NCBI GenBank assembly: GCA_002197995.1
Contig: NGZR01000002.1
Span: 8,990,001 to 9,054,000, forward strand
Direction: 5' to 3'
DNA from: Gaeumannomyces sp. JS-464
Lineage: Eukaryota; Ascomycota; Sordariomycetes; Magnaporthales; Magnaporthaceae
DNA: 64,000 bases
Shown here: positions 56,041 through 64,000 of the stretch, one piece after another
How positions within the stretch are numbered: the first letter of the stretch is position 1
Layout: each line of letters begins with the position of its first letter
Notes under the pieces: generated by a model
What the model saw: only the letters and a program-made list of their open reading frames with translations
What the model was told of the DNA's origin: nothing
Database searches by the model: none
Made by a program: the position numbers and the translations under genes

Positions 56041-57639
56041 ATGGCACACTCGAAAGCGGCGAAGAAGCGGAAGCAGAGCTCACAGGCTGACCAGCCTCGA
56101 AAAGCGGCCAAGACGGCACCGGCGGCCGCGACGAGGACACCACCCGACAGCGGCGACAATGGCGCCACAGCCCTCGAGCCCAAGAACCTGCACAGCGTCA
56201 TCTCCGACGAGGAGCTCGAGATCGCCGTCGAGACCCTGACAACTCTCGCCAAGCACCCGAGCCTGATCAAGTCAAAGCAATGCAAGGACCTCCGGGCTGC
56301 TGTCTATGACTTTCGCCAGAACTGCACCAGCGGCGTCAACAATGCCCGTACATTCCTCGCGTCTCCTCTTCCCTCCTTGCCCGCCACTTGGGTTGCTTCC
56401 GTTCGCTGACAACAAGTCACTTTGTTCCCTTACAGCTGGCACGAGCCTCAGCCTCACCGCGCGCGTGGCGGGCGCGCTAACCGACGAAAAGTACGACGAT
56501 GCGCGGATCCTGCTCGCCGAGATGAAGATACGGGGACAAGAGCCCAAGCTGGGCGCGCTGTGCCGTTGGGTGCGAGACCTAGACGTCATCAGCGGACTCT
56601 CGACCTGCCCCGGCGGCGACAACGGCACAGCCACGTATGAGCGCAGCGAGCGCGACAAGCATCGCCTCCTGGTGCTTGACGCCGTCCTGCGCGCTGCGGC
56701 CACTCCGACAGCAACCCCCACGCCTTACCGCTACCCCTCTCAGCCGTCCCGGGCATTGCGGTCCAAGAGATATGGGATCTGCACCCGCCGAGCTCGCTCC
56801 CGTCCACGCTCCTACAGACCTACGCCTCGGTTCTCGACAAGACGATCTTCGACTCGGCCCCGAGTGATCTCGCGTCCTCCCTTCGCGTCATCGAGCGCAC
56901 GCCCGGCTCGCAGCGCAAGCCACCGAACCACCACGACGCCCTCCTCTACACGACCGCGCCGGGCACGATCCCCCTCGCCGCGCAGGACGCCCGGCCGCCT
57001 GTCGGGATGCGGGCCCACCCGGTCGTGCCGGGCCTCAGCCTCCTGAAGGGCGTGCTCTCGCCCGACGAGTGCAGGGCCATTATCGCCGCGGGCGAGACGG
57101 TCGGCTTCCTGCCCGACGCCCCGCTGCGCGAGGACGGCGACGTCAGCATCCTGGCGCACAACTTCTACTGGGTCGTCGACCGAGCCTTCCACGACGCACT
57201 CTGGGCCCGCGTCCAGGGCCTCGTCCCCGCGTCCGTGGCCGGCCGTCCCGCCCGCGGCCTCAACCGCCGATTCCGCGTCTACCGCTACGTGCCGGGGGCC
57301 GAGTACCGCGCGCACATCGACGGCGCCTGGCCGCCCTCGGGGATAAGGGCGGACGACAGCTACGTCTACGACGTCTCGGAGGGCGCACAGAGCTCGCTCT
57401 TCACGTTCCTGATCTACCTCAACGACGAGTTCGAGGGCGGCGAGACGACGTACTTCCTGCCGGCCGCGCGCGACGGCACGCTCAACGCCTACCCGGTGCG
57501 GCCGCTCATGGGCGCCGCCGCGCTGTTCCCGCACGGCGATGCCAGGGACGCGCCGCTGCACGAAGGGACGGGCGTGAGGAAGGGGGCCAAGTATGTGATC
57601 CGCACCGAGGTCGAGTACGACATCAAGCCCTCCCTATAA
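56041..57639 (+). CDS. 2-oxoglutarate/Fe(II)-dependent oxygenase (prolyl 4-hydroxylase-like)
   Basis: Exon 1 is 56041-56347 and exon 2 is 56436-57639 (88-nt intron, CTGAC branch, TACAG acceptor), about 503 residues. The N-terminus is basic (MAHSKAAKKRKQSSQ), suggesting nuclear import. Residues of roughly 40-250 form a helical region I do not recognise. The C-terminal 210 residues are a P4H-type dioxygenase domain: LSPDECRAIIAAGETVGF, the iron ligands His and Asp in YRAHIDGAWPPSG, SSLFTFLIYLNDEFEGGETT, the distal His in ALFPHGD and the 2-oxoglutarate-binding basic residue in KGAKYVIRTEVEYD. Such enzymes hydroxylate prolyl or other side chains. The target is unknown. One base is missing near 56698-56712, as the frame otherwise ends in Arg-rich nonsense. 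The correction recovers PGIAVQEIWDLHPPSSL. Confidence 0.8.
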
Positions 57640-59728
57640 TAGGGCCGCCCCCGCGGATTGGCTTACTCAACCCGGCTACGCTGCCTCCCAATGTCTCTCA
57701 CCCCCCTCCGAGTCTTCCTCCGACCCTCGGTTGTGTTCTCCTCGTCGCCTTTCGACTTCTATTAGCCTTCGGCGGACTACGAGCCCACCCTCCTCCGATC
57801 CTATACGAGTTGCTTGGCATTGTACACACCGGTCTGGCGTGCCCACCAACGAAGCAGCGGCGTTCCTTTCAGCATCTCGAGCTCTGTTATAGAGCGTCTC
57901 AGTGCTGGAACATGTGTGGCCTCTGTCCCACACCAGCCTTGGAACCTATCGTCCATTGTACCCACTTTCCTCGACGTCAATGCTGCCAGGTCCGGCCATG
58001 TCACCACGCTCTTCATCCCTGCCTGCCAAGGCTCGCTTTCTTTTCTCCTAAGTCAACGGCACGAAGCGCTTTTATCGGTGCCGCGGCGGACGGATAGTCA
58101 GCCTTGTGGATATCGGCAGCCTCGTCAGCGGACTAGGCTGGCTAATCACAACCAAGAGCCTGATCGCCTTTCTTCACGTTCCACCATTTACCATGCAAAC
58201 TAGGACTTTCGCCACGAAACATGGCCCTCTTCGGCAACTGCAATGCCTCGACTTCAGCTCCCACTATACTCCTTTTGCGGTCGTCCGTGGGAGACTGATC
58301 GGGGGACCTGGTGTAGTCCACGTGGCCAGACTTGCCTGGTGCGGCTCCCTCGCGCCGATATTCTCGTCTCGGTCAAGAAGTCCTACGAAGCTCGCTGTAC
58401 TCAGACTCGATCGCAGACCCTGGCTCACGTAGCAGGGACGCGCAAGTGGATCGTATGAACAGTATCATCCGGTCGGCGATGTTTCGCCGTTCACCCTTTC
58501 GAGCCGCGCGCGCGTCGGCTGTGTTTTCCATAGTTCTCCCGCCAATTAAGTTACCTTCTCGCCAGTGGTCCCTAGCCATTCCGAGAGCCGTTTGGTCGCC
58601 TTCGACTCACCTCGTCCTGAGAGTCGCGGTCCGGTGGCCCCGGTGGCGATAGTCACAAAAGAACGATGCTCAACAAGCCCCCGCTCTCGCTACGGAGAGT
58701 GACACGTCCTAGCAGGGAGGTCCCGTCGAGATCGACTCCCTGCAGTCGGCACGGCTGGCTCAGAAGATTCTCCAAATCCACAGGCTGATACTCAGTCAGA
58801 CCGCGAGCGCAGCTCGCACGTCTTCACAAATCTCCCGTAACACGGAAACGATTCCCGCTTCCGGACCAGCCAGAATATGGGTGTTCGTTTTCGCCTGTTC
58901 GACGCCTGCCACACCCGTTGCCCGCTTCCTCGCTACGATGCCAGGGTGTTCCGCATCTGTCAGCTTCCTGCCTCGGCGAACATAGACGCCTGGTATTGCC
59001 TCTTCTCGTCCCTTGGAGCAACAAGGTACGGCGGCTGTTCGGGGCCATACGAAGGGCCGCACGTCGGTCCGCTTGTCGTGCACGTCAGGCACTTGTTGGT
59101 AGTGGCAGCGGGAAAACCCAGACCTGGGCCAAGAAGCGACCGGACTAGTATCTGGGCACTTGCGCGTGCGCATGAACCGAGAGGCGTCCTATTGTTGGTT
59201 CGACCTCCCCGTCATGCTATAGCTTTCTCTGACCAGGCTCTCCCCATTGTTTTCACGACGTGTTGTAAAGCCTAGACACGGTCTGAGCCTGCCCCCAAGT
59301 ACATTCTGCAGATCTGGATGGACTTACCTTGGCTTGCATTGCTTCCTCAGTTGAAGTTGCGCGGGAGAGACATGAACGGATCGGGTGTGTGCAATGAGTT
59401 GACAAGGAGCACCGTCGGTTTCGGTCACGACTTGAGTGGTCTAGAACAGCAGTGGCGGAAAACGCTCGGAGGTCTAGATGACGAAATCTAATGCGGAAAC
59501 ACAGTGGCTGGGGAAAAGATGCTGGGGACAGGAAAAGCAAGCGGACGCGCTTATATGAGCCGCTAAGGAAGATTAAAAAAGAAAGTATAAACCCAAAAAC
59601 AACGCCAGGCTGTTCGCCATGCACTTTGAATGCTGAACCACAAAGATCTATCTTGACACAGGGGAGACGCAACCGGCTCCCTGTCCTCTACCCGAAACGC
59701 CGACGCTCGTCCCACCTCTCGCGAAGCC
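57640..59728. other. Intergenic, nothing recognised
   Basis: About 2.1 kb between convergent genes. No frame with coding bias, no tRNA or repeat found by eye. Confidence 0.5.
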
Positions 59729-60920
59729 TCAGCGAGACGGCCGCTGCCTCATGGCCTGGTACGAGGTGGGCTGCGCCGCCAGCGGCAGGGCGGCCACCAG
59801 GGTGCTGTGGATGATGCCGGGCAGGCGCAGGAAGGAGGGCGGGCAGGCGGGCCTGCCGGCGGCGCTCTTCTCGATGCGGCTCACGAGCGCGTCGCCGACG
59901 GGGGCGAGGCTGCGCTCAAAGTCGGCAAATGTCGTCGCGTCCCAGCGCGGCGGCCGGCGCGGGTCCGGCACGGCGTCGGTGCCTGTGAAGGCCAGGTACA
60001 GCACGTCCGTGTTGGACCAGCCGTGGCCGCCGTCGATGGTGGTGACGCCGCCGAAGCAGGCGCGCGCCAGGCCGATGCCGGCCTCGCCGATCATGGCGTG
60101 GTTGCCGTCCGGGCCGTTCTCGTCGCCCCAGAGGCCGTAGAACTGTTGGTGGAGGGGTGAGGGGAGTTTGATGTCAGCTGACGAAAGACAGAGGGCAAAA
60201 GGTTTATCAGGAGCCGTGGTTGGGAGGAATGGAAGGAGAGCGGTCAAAACCCTACCAGGTTGTCGCCACACACGACGGCCATGACGCTCAGCGGCTCGAC
60301 GCGCTTGCCGCCCAGCAGCTTCCTGCGGCCGCGGTCCTGCGGGTCGAAGGAGGGCCAGTTGGGCTTGCCCTCGTTGGTGTTGCCGAAGACGACGTACGAG
60401 TGTATGAAGGGGTTCAGGTCCTGGACCCCGACGGCGGCGGCTCCCATGGCCCTGACGGTGCCGCGGAACGACGTCTGAGGCTGGGTGTCGGTGCTGAGGC
60501 CGCAGCTGCCGTCGTCGCCGGTGCGGTTGAACTGCTGACCGTCGCAGTCGACGTCCATGTCGCTCAGCTGGCCGACGGGCATCTGCTGGTAGATGATGCC
60601 GTACTTGTCCAGCATGTCGCCGCAGTACGCTCCGGCTGTTGGGAGAGCTGTGTTAGCGCAGGTCAGGTGATAACAACACGTGCCAAGCCGGGGTACGGGG
60701 GCCAGCGGGGGCGGCATCTTGCGCCACCACGGCATGACTTACTTGCAGGATTGCCCTCATTTACTCTGAAGCCCGACGCCAGCTTCTTCTGGCAGTCGCC
60801 CTTGGCGATGATGGCCGCCCTGAGCTGCCGGATGTTCTCTGGGATCTCGCGAGCGCTGCTGCCCACCGGGAGCAGCAGGGTCACGGCGGACAGGGCGATG
60901 GTGGCGAGGCTGGCCCGCAT
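59729..60920 (-). CDS. Secreted GH75 endo-chitosanase
   Basis: Exons 60920-60743, 60635-60256 and 60142-59729 give an intact 323-residue protein. The ATG at 60920 opens a signal peptide (MRASLATIALSAVTLLLPVG, cleavage likely near SSA-R). Family-75 blocks are IYQQMPVGQLSDMDVDCDG, HSYVVFGN, PLSVMAVVCGDNL, FYGLWGDENG and DVLYLAFTGTDAVPDP. Asp193 and Glu206, 13 residues apart, sit where the catalytic Asp/Glu pair of Fusarium-type GH75 chitosanases lies (in FYGLWGDENG and MIGEAGIGLAR). The enzyme would be exported and cleave chitosan in walls of other fungi, the host-exposed wall or the environment. A basic loop RRKLLGGKR and a C-terminal extension after the core are additions. Introns have GTAAGT/GTAGGG donors and CAG acceptors. 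All frames are intact. Confidence 0.92.
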
Positions 60921-63052
60921 TATGTCGACGGCACGGCACGGTGCAGTGCCTGAACTGGAGACGAGGTTGACAAGCAACGGCACAGACAGAAGAAGAACAG
61001 GAGACAGGAGAAAAGCCAAGCTTGCCTGACGGCCGGGGAAGAGGATAAAGGGACGAGAACGACGCTGGGATTTTTCAGGTGCTACAAGGAAGCCTGAAGA
61101 ATGTGACGAGGGACTCGCGCGCTCGGATTCTTGGCGGCTCAGAGCCGCATGGGCCTGCTAGAGGACTCCGCGATTGACCAGCATCGATAGCAAGCGGAAT
61201 AGCAGGACGGAAAGAAGGCAGAAACTCCAGGACTGAGAGGTCTGGCCAGCAAGGCGATTGTGCACGGAGGGCCGGCACCGCGATGGCACTCGAAAAGAAG
61301 GTTGAGGCTGATGGACGGCGAGGTTGCACGAGCAAAGACTGTCGATCTCGCGACGGCTTCGGTTCGATCCAGACCCTCCTTGTTGCAGGTCCAAACCAGG
61401 TCCCTTGGTGGGGCTGGGCTGGACGGGTGGTCACATCGCAGGGCCCGCTAGCGCCAAAAACAGCGGCGTGCACGTTTTTTTTTTGTGTAGGGGGATGCGG
61501 CTGGCGCTTGTCAGCTCCCCTGCACCCTGGCGGCCAAGGCCATTGGGCGGGAGCCAGCGGAGCTTCCCTTTCTTTCGCATGGGATAGGGCTCGTTGGCGC
61601 ATCATGGAATTCTCACTTGTGCTTGTGCTTGAACTTGAGGCCTTTTACACGACTCTAACTCACACGAGCCCTCGTCAGGGCGTTGACTAGTTGCTGTATA
61701 TACAGGCTTCCCCGGGTTTTTGTTTCAAGCTGTTGACAGCTTGTCGAAGACGGCGCGAAGGCAAAATGGAGAGCAAAGCGATGAGCTGAGGTGAGAAACA
61801 AGGAGCGAGCACGAGGTCGAAGCGTGACGCGGCCCGTCTAATTTGTGGGGCTCAAATGGATTTTCCTTGTGGACCCGTCCATCGAGACGATCCTTGCTCC
61901 GCCTCCATGGCAAGCACATCCCGTCCAGGACAGGAAAAAAGGATCCAGACCCAACGACATCTCGTCTCCCACATCCAATCGCGTCAACATGGCCTCCAAT
62001 GCCGAAATAAACTGTTCCAGACAGAGTCGGATCCCGCGCGTAGTCTTTGAGATATGAGCAAGCCGGCTATATCACTAGCATACTCCGAGCCGCCACGACG
62101 ACGCGCATGCCCACGCTGTCGACTGGCTCGTTTCTCTATCCTGCGTGTCCTCTTGGATGACGGAAATGCAGTCCACCCATATGCACTGGATCCCTGGAGC
62201 TTTTGTGATGGCGATAGCGCCATTGGAGGTTTCTGAAAGCAATAGCATGCAGGTACTGACAAAACACAGAAGCTATAACGTCTCTAGTCGGCATAGCCGT
62301 GGCGGTTATGACTTCCTCGCGGTAGCTTGAATAGCGCGGCGCACATGCTCGCCTATACCAAGGCATGTATATGGATGGGTTTAAGCTTCAAATCGTCGTA
62401 GGGAAGGGGGTGTTATCCATGCGCGGCAGAAAAAGCATGTCCCAAGCCACTTGCGAGGAACAGCACCTTCAGCCTGGCCTGTTGGCCAACACCACGGTCC
62501 GTAGACGCAGATCAATAGTTTGGACCACGAGGGACAGTTTCTGTCGGGCGATTTCGACACCCCAAGGTTGGTGTTTGGACAGCTGCGGTTGAGGAGAGGT
62601 TCACCGACACTGAAGTGAGCGCAAGTGGCGTCGTCCCCGGGAATAGAGAGCAACACTGGCGGGGTCACTGGCGCCAAAGAATCCGTCCATAGCGACGCGA
62701 GTCTTGAAAACCAAGATTTGACAGTCATGCTTCTCTCCTTCGCGCATATCGACTACGCGACATCCAGACACGGATGGGGCCTGGGGGGTGGATGAGAATC
62801 AGGACGCAAGCTTCGTAGATTTCGAACGACGCCTCGCCGGCCGGGAAGCAAGGGGCTATGACGTGCGGAAACCTGGCGTCGTAGATTGAAAGATTGTCGA
62901 TGGCCTTCGGTTCGAGAGAGCAGCAGCAGGGCGGTTGAAGGATTGCAGGCGCACTGCGTTCAGGCCTTGCTGCAACCCGCGTGGTTGTGCAGCCGCCTCC
63001 ATGCCTGTCCATCGTGGCCTCGCCGCGACCCATTATACCAGAGCACAGTCGC
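60921..63052. other. Intergenic, nothing recognised
   Basis: About 2.1 kb upstream of the chitosanase and downstream of the transcription-factor gene. It contains a T9 run at about 61475-61485 and mixed short open frames without bias. No feature called. Confidence 0.5.
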
Positions 63053-64000
63053 TCATTTCGCCCTGGTCTCTCCAATCGCGGCCAAGGCCCACTCAACACT
63101 CTGGACCCAGGCCGGCAGTGTCGCATGTGGCGATGACCGCAGCGCAACCTTAGCCTCACGCACCAGCGCCCTGCCAGGCCGGCCGGCCCACCAGTAGTCT
63201 TGGGACATACGGTGGAGGATAACGCCCCAGTACATGAGCAGGAGGATGGCGAGCGGCTCGGACCGCCGCGCCGCAGCGGCGTAGTCGGCGCCAGCCATCG
63301 TGGGCCAGAGGATGCCGAGGCCTCTCGTGTTGCGGTCGAGTGCGCGGGCGAAGAACTCTTCTAGGTAAGAGATGGCCTGTTTGTACATGGCCTTGGTGCT
63401 CCTTGCGGTTTCGGAGTCGGCACTGGTGTCGTCGGCGCCTTTTCCGTTCGACGAAGGCGTCGGGGGGCTTTCGTCTTCCGGGGTGACGATATCGTTCACG
63501 GTGTGAAGTTGGGCTACAGCGGCCTTAGTGTCTTCATCTAAAAGGTCAAACGGGACATCCTCCTTCCAGTTGGGCCGGGCGTTGGTCGGATACGGGCCTG
63601 CCTCCAACCAATCCAAGGCAAGAAGAACAACCTGGCCAGCACCGTGGATCATGTCGAAATGGATCATGGCCGCTGCGAGGGTGCTTCCCGTCGACGACTC
63701 TTCGACAGGACCACCATCGAACTGCGGCATAACCATGTTCATGATTCCTGCAATGGACGAGAAGATGACCATGGCTTGATGGGATTCGGGATCTAGGTTT
63801 TCCCGAGACCCCACGAGGAGTTGTCGGAAGGCAGCCAGGCCTCGATCATAGTAGCGTGCGGCGACGAGCGGATAATCTGCGTCCAGTGTCGGGTATTTGC
63901 TGCTGTCGTCGTTGATGGCAATATCCAGGGCTGAGATTGCCATCATGCCGTCCATTAGGAACGGCAGCCTGAGAGCTGCCTGTGGGACGAGTACCTGCAT
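63053..64000 (-). CDS. Fungal transcription factor, C-terminal regulatory domain (5' end outside window)
   Basis: An open frame of 315 codons continuing past the right edge, stop at 63053. It reads as the helical fungal transcription-factor domain of the Upc2/Ecm22-like group (Fungal_trans_2): LRLPFLMDGMMAISALDIAI, LVAARYYDRGLAAFRQLL, SHQAMVIFSSIAGIMNM, DMIHGAGQVVLLALDWLEAG, LGILWPTMAGADY and EPLAILLLMYWGVILHRM. In this family a Zn2Cys6 DNA-binding domain lies N-terminal, so here it should be just beyond 64000; it is not seen. A Ser/Asp-rich linker (ESPPTPSSNGKGADDTSADS) divides the domain. The gene would be a nuclear regulator. Whether it controls its neighbour chitosanase is unknown. The Met at the window edge is not the real start. 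Confidence 0.82.
   Translation of the reverse strand: MQVLVPQAALRLPFLMDGMMAISALDIAINDDSSKYPTLDADYPLVAARYYDRGLAAFRQLLVGSRENLDPESHQAMVIFSSIAGIMNMVMPQFDGGPVEESSTGSTLAAAMIHFDMIHGAGQVVLLALDWLEAGPYPTNARPNWKEDVPFDLLDEDTKAAVAQLHTVNDIVTPEDESPPTPSSNGKGADDTSADSETARSTKAMYKQAISYLEEFFARALDRNTRGLGILWPTMAGADYAAAARRSEPLAILLLMYWGVILHRMSQDYWWAGRPGRALVREAKVALRSSPHATLPAWVQSVEWALAAIGETRAK

Overview
This window looks like chromosomal DNA of a filamentous ascomycete, most likely a Sordariomycete. Its introns are short (about 50-150 nt) and have GTRNGT-like donors with CTRAC/CTGAC-type branch sites. Coding sequence is GC-rich with strong GC3 bias. The gene set is typical of filamentous fungi: ATG17, RIO1, PUS1, MED22, a GH75 chitosanase, a CHR-family chromate transporter, a regulator with a fungal transcription-factor domain, and a Fot1/pogo transposon. 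I see no bacterial or viral genes and no CRISPR array. The order or genus cannot be fixed from the sequence alone.

Layout. Positions 1-14,957 hold no convincing gene: long homopolymer runs (A25, G28 and others), pyrimidine-rich stretches and one short perfect tandem duplication. A decayed Fot1/pogo element with both inverted repeats and TA flanks lies at 14,958-16,789, followed by about 3 kb without recognisable genes. From 19.9 kb the window becomes gene-bearing. It carries a single-pass membrane protein (19.9-20.8 kb), a patch of coding fragments including the start of an MFS transporter (21.1-21.9 kb), an alpha/beta-hydrolase (22.2-23.3 kb, minus), and an interrupted tRNA-like gene with an adjacent Pol III terminator (26.1 kb, minus). 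These are followed by a three-exon class II aldolase (27.4-28.5 kb, minus), a multi-pass membrane protein (31.0-33.2 kb, plus) and a broken chromate transporter (33.8-35.6 kb, plus). Next come a small hypothetical gene (36 kb, minus), ATG17 (37.2-39.6 kb, minus) with an unusually long intron, RIO1 (41.3-43.1 kb, plus), a membrane-anchored lectin-like protein (43.7-45.3 kb, minus), MED22 (46.8-47.6 kb, plus), a low-complexity ORF (47.7-48.6 kb, plus) and PUS1 (49.1-51.5 kb, minus). The last part has an unidentified 409-residue protein (53.7-54.9 kb, plus), a nuclear-looking 2-oxoglutarate/Fe(II) oxygenase (56.0-57.6 kb, plus), the GH75 chitosanase (59.7-60.9 kb, minus) and the C-terminal part of a fungal transcription factor running off the right edge (63.1-64.0 kb, minus).

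The genes do not form an obvious pathway or biosynthetic cluster. They are a mix of housekeeping functions (autophagy scaffold, ribosome maturation, RNA modification, Mediator) and accessory ones (chitosanase, lectin-like protein, transporter, esterase, aldolase). The most striking global observation is that many conserved genes, including normally essential ones such as RIO1, need one or more single-base frame corrections. This points more to consensus indel errors in the assembly than to mass pseudogenisation, and any automated protein set from this contig should be treated with care. I did not find a convincing previously undescribed system. The best leads are the interrupted tRNA-like gene, the doubly broken chromate transporter, the oxygenase with an unfamiliar N-terminal region and the membrane-anchored lectin-like protein.
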